From: Candidatus Opimibacter iunctus
GTDB lineage: Bacteria > Bacteroidota > Bacteroidia > Chitinophagales > Saprospiraceae
Direction: 5' to 3'
Assembly: GCA_016716665.1 (NCBI GenBank)
Contig: JADJVH010000020.1
Location: forward strand, 1-52,981
Length of the DNA stretch: 52,981 bases
Shown here in pieces: positions 25,828-34,078 of the stretch; position 1 is the first letter of the stretch; each line of letters begins with the position of its first letter. A program made the position numbers and the translations under genes. The notes under the pieces were generated by a model. The model ran no database searches. It saw nothing but the letters and a program-made list of their open reading frames with translations, and was not told the DNA's origin.

Positions 25828-27333
25828 ATGGAACCCTCATCACATCTCTATCAGCCCCAAAGGCAGTCGCCTAAAGCGGTACTCCTGATCCTGCTCAAAT
25901 ACCTGAGGATCATCGTCCGCCAGATGTGGCCTATCCTGCTGATCGTATTGATCAATCCAACCAATGGCAAGGGAATCATCATCACTGTCATTGCGTTTGG
26001 GATCGCCTTGATATCCCTCATCTATTCGTTAGTCGCGTACACCCGCTATTACTTTTTTATTGAAAACAATGAATTGTGTGTGCGCTCAGGAGTCTTTCGC
26101 AAGACTGTCTTAAATGTGCCTTTTGACAGGATACAATCTATTGACTTCAAGCGTAACCTGGTGCACCAGTTTCTCAACGTAGTGAGTGTGCAGGTGGATA
26201 CTGCCGGATCGAAAGGCAGCGAACTCGAACTGGATGCTATCGAGCTCGAGCGCGCAGAGGAACTCAGAGAATTTATTTTGGCATATAAGCAAGCAAGGAA
26301 AACAGTTGCAACATATAGTGATACCTTCTTGCCACCCATCCCTATCGTCCAGGAAACACCTGAACTCATCCTCGCGTTGTCGCCCAAGGACCTGATGAAG
26401 ATTGGCATCAGTGAAAACCATCTGCGCACTGCTGCGATCATATTTGCTTTTTTCCTGGGTCTGGCAGACGACATTGATCAGCTGCTGGGCTGGGATGTCT
26501 ATGGACAGTTGGAAAACACCACCACTGCAATGTCCCTCTTTGGACTGCTCGCCACCCTGGTAGCTATTCCGTTGTTTATCGTTATCTCTTTTACCATCAC
26601 CCTGATCCGGACGGTATTGAAATATTACGGACTGAAATTCTGGCGTGAGGGTAAGAGCTATAAAGTCGTCAGCGGATTATTTACACGTAATGAGAAATCT
26701 ATCCAGAAGTCCAAGATCCAGGTGATCCGTTGGGTGACCTCGCCACTCAAGAGACTTTTCGGTATATACCAGATGAACATTTACCAGGCGGCCAATGTGG
26801 ATCAGAACAAAGACAAGTCGCTGGTCATTCCTGGCTGTTATAAGGAACAAGTGGATCATACCCTGGACACGATTGTGCCTGAATTTAAGCATGCCGTATT
26901 TACATCCCACCGTATGCATCCTGCGATAGTGCGACTGATGGTGGTTGTCTTTGGGTTTATACCTGCTGTCCTCTTCGGATTGATGGCATGGTACAATGAA
27001 GGTATGATGCAGTGGCTGTTGACCCTGGTGTTCCCGCTCGCTATCTTGATGGGATACTTGTACCAGCGAAAAAGGAGGCTCAAGATCGATCCTGATTTTA
27101 TGATATCGGAAGGTGGCATTTTCGGCAATTCCTCTAAGCTCATTGAGATCTACAAGATTCAGAGTGTGCAGATCCATAGTTCACCGATGCAGCGTCGCCG
27201 TGGACTGACCTCACTGCATGTGTATACTGCCGGCGGTGAAATTGCTTTCCCATACCTCAATGAAAAGATTGCAAGACAAGCGAGAGATTATATCCTCTAC
27301 AGGGTAGAGAAAGAAGAGAAATCGTGGATGTAA
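25828..27333 (+). CDS. PH-domain membrane protein, YdbT-like
   Basis: This 501-residue protein alternates paired membrane segments with three bacterial PH-like domains. The first reads FIENNELCVRSGVFRKTVLNVPFDRIQSIDFKRN at about 75-110. The second reads YKVVSGLFTRNEKSIQKSKIQVIRWVTSPLKRLFGIYQMNIYQAA at about 275-320. The third reads DPDFMISEGGIFGNSSKLIEIYKIQSVQIHSSPMQRRRGLTSLHVYTAGGEI at about 415-465. Membrane pairs lie near 20-70, 190-265 and 370-405. This is the standard YdbT architecture, working with its single-domain partner just upstream. A strong bidirectional terminator at 27345-27374 closes the mfd transcript. Confidence 0.87.
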   Translation: MEPSSHLYQPQRQSPKAVLLILLKYLRIIVRQMWPILLIVLINPTNGKGIIITVIAFGIALISLIYSLVAYTRYYFFIENNELCVRSGVFRKTVLNVPFDRIQSIDFKRNLVHQFLNVVSVQVDTAGSKGSELELDAIELERAEELREFILAYKQARKTVATYSDTFLPPIPIVQETPELILALSPKDLMKIGISENHLRTAAIIFAFFLGLADDIDQLLGWDVYGQLENTTTAMSLFGLLATLVAIPLFIVISFTITLIRTVLKYYGLKFWREGKSYKVVSGLFTRNEKSIQKSKIQVIRWVTSPLKRLFGIYQMNIYQAANVDQNKDKSLVIPGCYKEQVDHTLDTIVPEFKHAVFTSHRMHPAIVRLMVVVFGFIPAVLFGLMAWYNEGMMQWLLTLVFPLAILMGYLYQRKRRLKIDPDFMISEGGIFGNSSKLIEIYKIQSVQIHSSPMQRRRGLTSLHVYTAGGEIAFPYLNEKIARQARDYILYRVEKEEKSWM

Positions 27334-27344
27334 AATGTTAAAAT

Positions 27345-27374
27345 AATGATGTCGCCCGACCGGGCGACATCATT
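27345..27374. terminator. Bidirectional terminator between ydbT-like gene and converging membrane-protein gene
   Basis: A 13-bp perfect stem, AATGATGTCGCCC (27345-27357) with GGGCGACATCATT (27362-27374), has a GACC loop. On the minus strand it is followed by TTTAACATTTT. The plus side is followed only by AAAGTTATTT. It lies 12 nt after one stop codon and 5 nt before the other. Confidence 0.85.
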
Positions 27375-27378
27375 AAAG

Positions 27379-27789
27379 TTATTTGCGGCCAAGCCACCAA
27401 CCTATCGCAGCGCCAGCCAAAACGGACAATACCGTCCAGGAAACCATATCATAGATGATCCCTGTATAACTAGTCATCATCGTGCTTTGGGCGTAGATCA
27501 TAGTATCGTAGGAGAAAGACATCAGCAACCCAACTATAGCACCGCCTACCGCGCCCCCGGACAAAGAAGCGAATTTGGGGCTACTGGAGAGTATATAGGC
27601 ATACAATAAGCCGAAGCCAAGATTACCGGCCACCATCAGGCCCATATTCATTTCTTCCATCGGCCTGGAACATGCTGTATTTGTAAAGGAGGCCATGGTG
27701 TCTGCCAGCAGGATGCCATAGACCAGCCACCCGGAGAAGAAAAAGACGATCGCTCCAATGAGCGCGCCCACCAGTAATTTTGTATTCAT
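27379..27789 (-). CDS. Small four-helix membrane protein of unknown function
   Basis: This is a 136-residue protein when started at MNTKLLVGALIGAIVFFFSGW. The frame is open 12 codons further to 27825, but that extension is polar and lacks homology cues. Four hydrophobic segments are seen: LLVGALIGAIVFFFSGWLVYGILL, GLMVAGNLGFGLLYAYIL, LSGGAVGGAIVGLLMSFSY, and DMVSWTVLSVLAGAAIGWWLG. The glycine-rich helices and the ending GWWLGRK resemble DUF1761-like or YagU-type small membrane proteins. The family was not identified with confidence. It converges with the ydbT-like gene and shares its terminator. Confidence 0.65.
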   Translation of the reverse strand: MNTKLLVGALIGAIVFFFSGWLVYGILLADTMASFTNTACSRPMEEMNMGLMVAGNLGFGLLYAYILSSSPKFASLSGGAVGGAIVGLLMSFSYDTMIYAQSTMMTSYTGIIYDMVSWTVLSVLAGAAIGWWLGRK

Positions 27790-27946
27790 TTCGTTTTGAT
27801 TAGGAGGTGAGTGAAAAAATGTCACCTAAAATTAACGAAAAGAAATTGAGTTGTGCAAACTCGGTTTTGCAGAAACAAGCAGGGCACATCAATAATCGAA
27901 CTCGCGACCGATGCTCTTGACCGGCATCTTCGTATGCCCTTCTGAT

Positions 27947-28145
27947 AACTCACCCCCGACCCCTCTCTTTTTGTCAAGTGACCTTTAGTACGAGAGTGAT
28001 TTTCTGAAGAGAGGGGTGTTTGATTTTTTAGTAGATACAGATCTCTGATTCTTGTTTACTGGAATTTGCAAAAGCGCTCCCTTCTCTTCTATTGGATCAC
28101 ATGCGTACAAGCTGTCATGCCTAAGAGAGGGGTTGGGGGTGAGTT
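27947..28145. mobile_element. MITE-like element with 23-nt terminal inverted repeats
   Basis: The arm at 27947-27969 (AACTCACCCCC then GACCCCTCTCTT) and the arm at 28123-28145 are inverted copies with one mismatch over 23 nt. They bound a 199-nt segment with no gene. A third partial copy of the arm core, AGAGAGGGGTGTT, lies at 28008-28020. No clear target-site duplication is visible. The size and arms suggest a non-autonomous insertion or a dispersed intergenic repeat. It occupies most of the 360-nt gap (27826-28185) between the small membrane protein and glyS. Confidence 0.6.
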
Positions 28146-28185
28146 CTGTAAAAGCTAAAGGGATGAGCGTGGGTGCTTTACCCTA

Positions 28186-29730
28186 TCAGATAAATAAATT
28201 CCTGAAGCTTATCCCCTCCTCCACGATCTCCTTGATCCTGGAGATATGTATCCTCTCCTGCTTCAACGTATCCCTTTCCCGTATCGTCACGGTCTGATCT
28301 TCCAGACTCTGGTGATCAATAGTCACGCAGTATGGAGTACCAATGGCATCCTGCCTCCTGTACCGGCGGCCGATGGCATCTTTCTCATCATACTGGCAAA
28401 GGAAGTTGAACTTGAGGTCATCAAATACTTTGCGGGCCATCGCAGTGAGGTCATCATTGTTTTTGAGCAATGGCAGGATAGCACATTTGACAGGAGCAAG
28501 GGCAGGATGAAACTTCAACATGATACGTGTGGAATCCTTTCCATCTGCATCAGGTACATTTTCTTCTGTATAGGCATTGCTCAATATGGCGAGGAACATA
28601 CGGTCCAGACCCACAGAGGTCTCTACCACATAAGGCACATAACTTTCATTGGTCTCCGGATCGAAGTACTGCAGTTTCTTTCCACTCAATTCCTGGTGAC
28701 TGTTGAGGTCAAAGTCGGTGCGGGAGTGGATCCCTTCGAGTTCCTTAAAGCCAAATGGAAAATCAAACTGGACATCTACTGCCGCGTTGGCGTAATGCGC
28801 AAGGTTTTCGTGATCATGGAAACGCAGCTTGGATTCAGGTGTGCCGAGGGCACGATGCCATTTCATGCGGGTCTCCTTCCAGTAATTGTACCACTCCATC
28901 TCTGTTCCGGGTTGCACGAAATACTGCATCTCCATCTGTTCAAACTCCCGCATGCGGAAGATAAACTGGCGGGCGATGATTTCATTGCGGAATGCCTTTC
29001 CGATCTGCGCGATCCCAAATGGAAGTTTCTGGCGAGTCGTCTTTTGAACATTAAGGAAGTTGACAAAGATCCCTTGTGCTGTTTCCGGGCGGAGATAAAG
29101 TTTGCCCTCTTCACCGGAGATATTGCCAAGCTGTGTATGGAACATCAGGTTAAACTGACGGACATCAGTCCACTCCCTGGATCCACTAACTGGATCAGCG
29201 ATTTCGAGTTCTTCGATGACGGCCTTGAGGCCCGGCATATCGCCTTTGCCCATCGCTTCGACAAACTTCTGGTTGATCGTGTTGTATTGCAGGAGATATT
29301 CAGCTACACGGGGGTTATCGGTTTTGTATTTGTTTTCATCAAAGGCATCACCGAAGCGTTTGCGGGCTTTTTCGATTTCCTTGTCGGCCTTGGCCATGAT
29401 TTTTTCAAGGGCCTCTTCGATCAGGACGTCTGCGCGGTAGCGCTTTTGGGAGGCTTTGCTGTCCACAAGGGGATCGTTGAAGGCATCCACGTGACCGGAA
29501 GCTTTCCAGATCAGGGGGTGCATCATGATCGCGGAGTCCAGGCCGACGATATTTTCGTGATTCTGGACCATGGCTTTCCACCAGTAGGCTTTGATGTTGT
29601 TTTTGAGCTCTACACCGTAGGACCCGTAGTCGTAGACGCCCTGGAGGCCATCATAGATTTCGCTTGACTGGAAGATGAAACCATACTCTTTGCTATGGGA
29701 TACGATGTCTTTAAAGAGATCCGCTGACAT
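28186..29730 (-). CDS. glyS: Glycyl-tRNA synthetase (class II, single-chain type)
   Basis: This 514-residue single-chain GlyRS charges tRNA-Gly. The N-terminus (DIVSHSKEYGFIFQSSEIYDGLQGVYDYGSYGVELKNNI) is the classic opening. Motif 2 is FRNEIIARQFIFRMREFEQMEMQYF. Glycine-pocket phrases are LRPETAQGIFVNF and YVPYVVETSVGLDRMFLAIL (motif 3). The anticodon-binding domain follows from about 415 (LAPVKCAILPLL ... GRRYRRQDAIGTPYCVTID). No essential block is missing. An exact -7 box, TATCTTTG on the minus strand at 29753-29760, lies 22 nt before the ATG. The long plus-strand open frame over this gene (28246-29667) is its antisense shadow. The MITE-like element lies downstream. Confidence 0.95.
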   Translation of the reverse strand: MSADLFKDIVSHSKEYGFIFQSSEIYDGLQGVYDYGSYGVELKNNIKAYWWKAMVQNHENIVGLDSAIMMHPLIWKASGHVDAFNDPLVDSKASQKRYRADVLIEEALEKIMAKADKEIEKARKRFGDAFDENKYKTDNPRVAEYLLQYNTINQKFVEAMGKGDMPGLKAVIEELEIADPVSGSREWTDVRQFNLMFHTQLGNISGEEGKLYLRPETAQGIFVNFLNVQKTTRQKLPFGIAQIGKAFRNEIIARQFIFRMREFEQMEMQYFVQPGTEMEWYNYWKETRMKWHRALGTPESKLRFHDHENLAHYANAAVDVQFDFPFGFKELEGIHSRTDFDLNSHQELSGKKLQYFDPETNESYVPYVVETSVGLDRMFLAILSNAYTEENVPDADGKDSTRIMLKFHPALAPVKCAILPLLKNNDDLTAMARKVFDDLKFNFLCQYDEKDAIGRRYRRQDAIGTPYCVTIDHQSLEDQTVTIRERDTLKQERIHISRIKEIVEEGISFRNLFI

Positions 29731-29752
29731 GACTATTGTTGTTTAAGGGGGG

Positions 29753-29760
29753 CAAAGATA
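29753..29760 (-). promoter_or_regulatory. -7 promoter box TATCTTTG of glyS
   Basis: An exact TAnnTTTG match on the minus strand lies 22 nt before the glyS ATG, so the leader would be very short. No TTG -33 element was found at normal spacing. The G-rich array at 29792-29880 lies just upstream of it. Confidence 0.5.
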
Positions 29761-29791
29761 GGGATTTCGCTGAACGTCGTTCGGTGCTGGC

Positions 29792-29880
29792 GGAAGGGGG
29801 GAAGGGGGGAAGGGAGCAAGGGAGCAAGGGAGCAAGGGAAGAAGGGAAGAAGGGAAGAAGGGAGCATGGGAAAGAGGGGC
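29792..29880. repeat. 8-nt tandem array (AGCAAGGG/AAGAAGGG type)
   Basis: About eleven 8-nt units run in blocks: GGGAAGGG repeated, AGCAAGGG three times, AAGAAGGG three times, then AGCATGGG and AAAGAGGG. The changes are block-wise, as expected when a unit mutates and is then amplified. It lies in the 287-nt divergent gap between glyS and a lipoprotein gene. Confidence 0.85.
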
Positions 29881-30017
29881 AGGTAGCACGGAACAAGCGG
29901 CAAAGAAGTTTTTCGGCGCTTATTATAAATGGTCGTGAGGTTATACTGTTGAAAAATGCTTGCCTCAATAATATTGAATCATTTTATTGTAAATTTCTCT
30001 GAGAAATCCCAATAGCT

Positions 30018-30623
30018 ATGAAAAAAGTGTCTTCACATTTTATTCTGTTACTTACCACCCTGTCTTTTCTATCCTGTAAGAAAACAGCGGAAGCCCAACT
30101 TCCTGTGCCTGAGGAGATGACCATTATTGATGATGGCACAAGTTTTTTCGATATGCTCAGGAAGATTGATTTAGATATCCTTAAGCCGGATTATTATACT
30201 GTGGATGATCTATTCTGCAAGTATCAGCTTGTGGTGACCGAATATTGCCATTACAAATATGCCAAGGCCGCCAGGGGACAGCTCATTATGTTGCTTGTAG
30301 ATAAAATGGAAAGTTTGAAAGGCGATCAGATCGTCTATCTCATCTCAGAAATAGAAAAGTTTGACATGGCCTATCCCAAGCAAAACTATCTACTCCTCGA
30401 AGAAGCTCAAAACCGTGGCGTTATGACTCCCGAAGAAATACAGGCACATGGTATAAAAGCTTATGATAAAGCTCTCGCCAAAGCATATATCTGGCAAGCC
30501 ATATTACAGGAGATGCCTACTGCCCCTTCAGAAAATTCCTACACGTCAGATGTACAAAAAAGTTATTCCGAAAGAGCCTACTATTCCGGGTTGCTGGAAA
30601 AATATGGTCCAAATAAAAATTGA
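30018..30623 (+). CDS. Putative lipoprotein of unknown function
   Basis: This 201-residue protein has a lipoprotein signal, MKKVSSHFILLLTTLSFLSC, with the lipobox cysteine at residue 20 (SFLSC), so it is probably anchored in the envelope. The mature part is mostly helical and charged, with aromatic-rich segments (KPDYYTVDDLFCKYQLVVTEYCHYKYAKAA). I do not recognise a family. It stands alone after a divergent gap and is followed by a 28-nt perfect palindrome at 30638-30665 that could end its transcript. Confidence 0.65.
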   Translation: MKKVSSHFILLLTTLSFLSCKKTAEAQLPVPEEMTIIDDGTSFFDMLRKIDLDILKPDYYTVDDLFCKYQLVVTEYCHYKYAKAARGQLIMLLVDKMESLKGDQIVYLISEIEKFDMAYPKQNYLLLEEAQNRGVMTPEEIQAHGIKAYDKALAKAYIWQAILQEMPTAPSENSYTSDVQKSYSERAYYSGLLEKYGPNKN

Positions 30624-30637
30624 AATCCATAAACATA

Positions 30638-30665
30638 GTAGAGACGCGATTAATCGCGTCTCTAC
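30638..30665. repeat. 28-nt perfect palindrome, terminator-like
   Basis: The half-site GTAGAGACGCGATT at 30638-30651 is followed at once by its exact reverse complement (30652-30665), giving a 14-bp stem with no separate loop. It is followed by CATTTTTAG on the plus strand. It lies 15 nt past the lipoprotein stop and before the converging TfoX-N gene, so it may end both transcripts. Palindromes of this type are known as dispersed repeats in several bacterial groups. Only this copy was noticed here. Confidence 0.75.
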
Positions 30666-30685
30666 CATTTTTAGGAGCGGGTTAC

Positions 30686-31039
30686 CTAAGCCTTCGCCTT
30701 CTTTTTCGACGCCTTCGCCTTTGGATTATACTTCAGGCACAAATCCACCCAATATTCAAAGTCTTCTTCCATATCAATAGCATCTTCATCTACCAGGATA
30801 AAACCCTTCATGGACTTGCCGGTGAAGTCCATCGGGACGGCTCCTTTTCGTTTCAGCGCCTTAGGCGCATCTACTTCCGGATCGACGCGGGCCATGAGCT
30901 GATCTTTCATCACACCGATGAGCATCTTGTCATCGACCATGAGGCATACACCGCCAAACATTTTCTTCGCGATGTATTTTATCTTTCGGGATTCGAGATG
31001 TTCCTTGATGCGGTCTGCGAGATGCTCGTTGTAGGCCAT
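30686..31039 (-). CDS. TfoX N-terminal domain protein
   Basis: This is a 117-residue protein when started at MAYNEHLADRIKEHLESRK. The frame is open 10 codons further to 31069. It matches the TfoX/Sxy N-terminal domain: KIKYIAKKMFGGVCLMVDDKMLIGVMKDQLMARVDPE, followed by KRKGAVPMDFTGKSMKGFILVDEDAID. The full TfoX protein is a competence regulator in Gammaproteobacteria, but stand-alone N-domain proteins in Bacteroidota have no proven role. The C-terminus ends in a lysine/alanine tail (PKAKASKKKAKA), similar in style to the histone-like protein. A near-match -7 box (TATTTTTA) lies upstream. Confidence 0.82.
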   Translation of the reverse strand: MAYNEHLADRIKEHLESRKIKYIAKKMFGGVCLMVDDKMLIGVMKDQLMARVDPEVDAPKALKRKGAVPMDFTGKSMKGFILVDEDAIDMEEDFEYWVDLCLKYNPKAKASKKKAKA

Positions 31040-31170
31040 GATGTGCTGATTTTTGATAAAAATAAACATTCCTTTTCTGCAAGCCCTAAAAGGTCAAAAA
31101 AGAGAATGCAGGGTCGGGATGTATAGTGTATCTCATTAGTTTTTATCTTGAGAGGTATACATCAGGGATT

Positions 31171-32889
31171 ATGCAAATCAAGAAATCTTCTAAAGAATAC
31201 GACGTCATCATCGTCGGATCAGGCGCAGGCGGAGGTATGGCTACCAAAATACTAAGCGAGGCTGGCCTGAAGGTGGCGGTCGTGGAAGCCGGCCCTCATT
31301 TTGACCCGGCCGATCCGGAGCAGCGCACGCAATTGAAATGGCCATGGGAATCTCCCAGGCGCGGTGCCGGTTCGACCCGACCATTTGGTGATTTCGATAG
31401 CGCCTATGGCGGCTGGGAAATCGAAGGCGAGCCTTATACCCGCGTCCCCGGCACCAGATTCAACTGGTTCCGCTCCCAGATGCTTGGAGGACGTACCAAC
31501 CACTGGGGCAGGATTTCTCTACGTTTCGGACCAAACGACTTTAAACACAAGAGTATAGATGGCCTCGGTGATGACTGGCCGATCGGGTATGATGATGTCA
31601 AGCCCTACTATGATAAGGTCGACAAGTTGATCGGCGTCTTTGGTAGTAAAGAAAACCTGCCGAATGAACCCGATGGATTTTTCCTGCCTCCCCCAAAGCC
31701 CAGGTTACACGAGCTCTATTTTATTGAGGGCTCAAAAAAAGTGGGCGTGCCGGTGATTCCGGGCAGGTTGTCGATGCTCACTAAAAAAATAAACAATGAT
31801 CGTGGAGTTTGTTTCTATTGCGGCCAATGCTCGAGGGGTTGCTCTGTATATGCTGACTTCTCTGCGGGGACTTGTTTGATTTTCCCTGCACAGAAAGCAG
31901 GAGGGCAGATAGACCTCTTTGTCAATGCTATGGTCCGCGAAGTGACGACTGATGATGAAGGCAAAGCCACCGGCGTAGTCTATATCAATAAAGAAGACCG
32001 GCAGGAATATGCATTGAAAGCAAAGGTGGTTGTGCTGGCTGCATCTGCTTGTAGTTCTGCGCGCATCCTGCTCAATTCGAAAAGCAAGCAACATCCGGCA
32101 GGATTAGGCAACAGTAGTGGGATGGTCGGTAAATATCTGCATGACTCGACAGGTGCCAGTCGTGGTGCTTTCATACCGGCGCTGATGAACCGTGACATAT
32201 ACAATGAAGATGGAGTCGGTGGGATGCATATCTATACACCCTGGTGGCTGGACAACAAGAAGCTTGATTTTCCAAGGGGCTATCATCTCGAGATGTGGGG
32301 AGGTATGGGCATGCCATCCTATGGCTTTGGATTCAATCCCAATGATCTCAACCAATACATCGGCGAGAAAGTCGGAGGGTATGGAGACCAGTTGCGCAAG
32401 GATGTGAAGAAATTTTATGGTTCCACAGTAGGTATCTCTGGGCGAGGCGAGTGCATCGCACGGGAGGACAATTACTGTGAGCTCGATCCGGAAGTAGTGG
32501 ATGAATACGGTATCCCTGTGCTGCGGTTCAATTACACATGGTCGGATCACGAGCGTAACCAGGCCAAGCACATGCATGATACGTTTGAAGAAATACTCGA
32601 TGCCATGGGTGGAAAGATCTTCGGTGAAAAACCAGGGAGAGATGCTGATTTCGGATTGAATGCGCCTGGGGAAATCATTCATGAGGTAGGTACTACCCGC
32701 ATGGGAAATGATCCTAAAAAATCGGTTACCAATGCATACGAGCAATTGCATGATGCTAAAAATGTATTTATCGTAGATGGAGGTCCGTTTGTTTCGCAAG
32801 CCGATAAAAACCCGACGTGGACTATCCTGGCGCTTTCGTGGAGGACATCAGACTATATCGTTGATCAATTGAAAAAAAGAAACATCTAA
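31171..32889 (+). CDS. GMC-family FAD dehydrogenase, FAD-glucose dehydrogenase-like catalytic subunit with Cys cluster
   Basis: This 572-residue flavoprotein opens with an FAD-binding Rossmann motif, YDVIIVGSGAGGGMATKILSEAG. The GMC block MLGGRTNHWGRISLRF follows. Near the C-terminus are the catalytic-type histidine in IIHEVGTTRMGND and the asparagine in ADKNPTWTILALSWR. Cysteines C214, C217, C220 and C224 (GVCFYCGQCSRGC) include a C-x5-C-x3-C set. This matches in spacing the 3Fe-4S ligands of the Burkholderia cepacia FAD-dependent glucose dehydrogenase (C212, C218, C222). The next gene encodes the matching Tat-signal small subunit, so the pair is probably exported and oxidises a sugar or alcohol in the periplasm. 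No cytochrome c subunit is seen. Start MQIKKSSKEYD is chosen over the longer frame from 31126. Confidence 0.85.
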   Translation: MQIKKSSKEYDVIIVGSGAGGGMATKILSEAGLKVAVVEAGPHFDPADPEQRTQLKWPWESPRRGAGSTRPFGDFDSAYGGWEIEGEPYTRVPGTRFNWFRSQMLGGRTNHWGRISLRFGPNDFKHKSIDGLGDDWPIGYDDVKPYYDKVDKLIGVFGSKENLPNEPDGFFLPPPKPRLHELYFIEGSKKVGVPVIPGRLSMLTKKINNDRGVCFYCGQCSRGCSVYADFSAGTCLIFPAQKAGGQIDLFVNAMVREVTTDDEGKATGVVYINKEDRQEYALKAKVVVLAASACSSARILLNSKSKQHPAGLGNSSGMVGKYLHDSTGASRGAFIPALMNRDIYNEDGVGGMHIYTPWWLDNKKLDFPRGYHLEMWGGMGMPSYGFGFNPNDLNQYIGEKVGGYGDQLRKDVKKFYGSTVGISGRGECIAREDNYCELDPEVVDEYGIPVLRFNYTWSDHERNQAKHMHDTFEEILDAMGGKIFGEKPGRDADFGLNAPGEIIHEVGTTRMGNDPKKSVTNAYEQLHDAKNVFIVDGGPFVSQADKNPTWTILALSWRTSDYIVDQLKKRNI

Positions 32890-32910
32890 TCCATTATTAA
32901 CAGACATCAT

Positions 32911-33615
32911 ATGGACAGAAGAGATACCATCAAGACAATGCTGATCGGCAGCATCTCCGGGGGAATGATCCTATCGGCATGCCAGCCAGATGCAGATGGA
33001 AATACCAAAACAGAGGGTGCTTCCGAAGGTGCCTATGGGCGGACCGATAAAGAAAAAGCTCGTGACCTTCAGATCAAGGGAGAGACCTTCTTCACCGAAC
33101 ATGAAATTGCTACGGTGTCGGTGCTATGTGATCTTATCCTGCCTGCTACGGCAACTGCGGGATCTGCTGTGCAGGCTGGAGTGCCTGAATTTATCACCTT
33201 CATCGTCAAGGACATGAAGTCGCACCAGGTGCCGCTGCGTGGCGGGTTGATGTGGCTTGATCATCGTTCCATGACACTGTTTAACCAGGCCTTTGTGGAT
33301 TGCACTCCCGATCAACAGAAGCAAATGCTGGACGAAATTGCCTGGCCGGATACGGCTGCACCGGAGGTAGCTCAGGGGGTTACCTTTTTCAAGCGAATGC
33401 GAAATCTTGTATTGACTGGCTACTACACCACACGCATGGGTATTGATGACTTAGGCTACAAGGGCAACATAGCCACAGTCTGGGACGGAGTTCCGGCGGA
33501 TGTGCTGGCTAAGCATGGCCTCGCCTACGATCCTGCCTGGGTAGCCAAGTGTATTGACCAGGAGAAGCGGGCTGTGGTAGCGGAGTGGGATGCGGAGGGG
33601 AATTTGGTTAATTAA
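32911..33615 (+). CDS. Gluconate 2-dehydrogenase subunit 3 family protein, Tat-signal small subunit
   Basis: This 234-residue protein has a twin-arginine signal (MDRRDTIKTMLIGSISGGMILSAC). It also has a cysteine at residue 24 in LSAC, so it may be a Tat-exported lipoprotein. The body contains FFTEHEIATVSVLCDLILPATATAGSAVQAGVPEFITFIVKD and FFKRMRNLVLTGYYTTRMGIDDLGYKGN, both typical of the subunit 3 family. In FAD-glucose and gluconate dehydrogenases this subunit carries the Tat signal for the signal-less flavoprotein and helps it mature and be exported. It starts 21 nt after the GMC gene, so the two should be co-transcribed and form a complex. Confidence 0.87.
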   Translation: MDRRDTIKTMLIGSISGGMILSACQPDADGNTKTEGASEGAYGRTDKEKARDLQIKGETFFTEHEIATVSVLCDLILPATATAGSAVQAGVPEFITFIVKDMKSHQVPLRGGLMWLDHRSMTLFNQAFVDCTPDQQKQMLDEIAWPDTAAPEVAQGVTFFKRMRNLVLTGYYTTRMGIDDLGYKGNIATVWDGVPADVLAKHGLAYDPAWVAKCIDQEKRAVVAEWDAEGNLVN

Positions 33616-33785
33616 GTCTTGGACTTAAGGCTTTCAGGGATTATCCCTGCTATTTTCCGGATTTCCTGAACCCATTTGATCCGTGAATGATGAGGTAAAT
33701 GGATACTCTACTAAAATTTAAACCATTGAAAATCAATATTTTCAGAGGAATTTGCGGACTTCTTTCCCTGAATTAGAAAATCCAC

Positions 33786-33793
33786 TATATTTG
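33786..33793 (+). promoter_or_regulatory. -7 promoter box TATATTTG upstream of tRNA-Asn
   Basis: An exact TAnnTTTG match lies 47 nt before the mature tRNA 5' end, giving a leader of about 40 nt to be removed by RNase P. A TTG further upstream is too distant to serve as the -33 element. Confidence 0.55.
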
Positions 33794-33840
33794 CCGTCCC
33801 AAATTGCCTACCCAATGACGATTGGGTCTTTTAAAAAATT

Positions 33841-33917
33841 GCCTCCTTAGCTCAGTTGGTTAGAGCGCCGGACTGTTAATCCGTAGGTCCAAGGTTCAAG
33901 TCCTTGAGGGGGCGCCA
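33841..33917 (+). tRNA. tRNA-Asn (anticodon GTT), CCA encoded
   Basis: The acceptor stem GCCTCCT pairs with AGGGGGC. The D arm is AGCTCAGTTGGTTAGAGC. The anticodon stem CCGGA/TCCGT encloses CTGTTAA with anticodon GTT. The T arm is CAAGG-TTCAAGT-CCTTG. The discriminator G and genomic CCA end the gene. All expected invariant positions are present, so it should be functional. Confidence 0.95.
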
Positions 33918-33919
33918 TG

Positions 33920-33958
33920 AAGGACTTCGTTCGAAAAGGACGAGGTCCTTTTCTTTTC
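33920..33958 (+). terminator. Terminator of tRNA-Asn
   Basis: AAGGACTTCG (33920-33929) pairs with CGAGGTCCTT (33941-33950), 10 bp with one G-T pair, followed by TTCTTTTCT. A wider inverted repeat surrounds it: the tRNA 3' end and trailer (CCATGAAGG, 33915-33923) have a complement in CCTTCATGG at about 33963-33971. Confidence 0.75.
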
Positions 33959-34078
33959 TACGCCTTCATGGCACGCCCCAGATTTTACTTGACAGTGTGA
34001 TTTGAAGTCCCTTAACTTTAAAATGAAAATGCTGTTTTTTAGCATTTCATTTTTATTCACCAGTCAAATAAACATACA

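Noticed and set aside
28246..29667. A 473-codon open frame on the plus strand
   Set aside because: It lies entirely antisense to a complete glycyl-tRNA synthetase gene with all motifs. Its protein has no family features.
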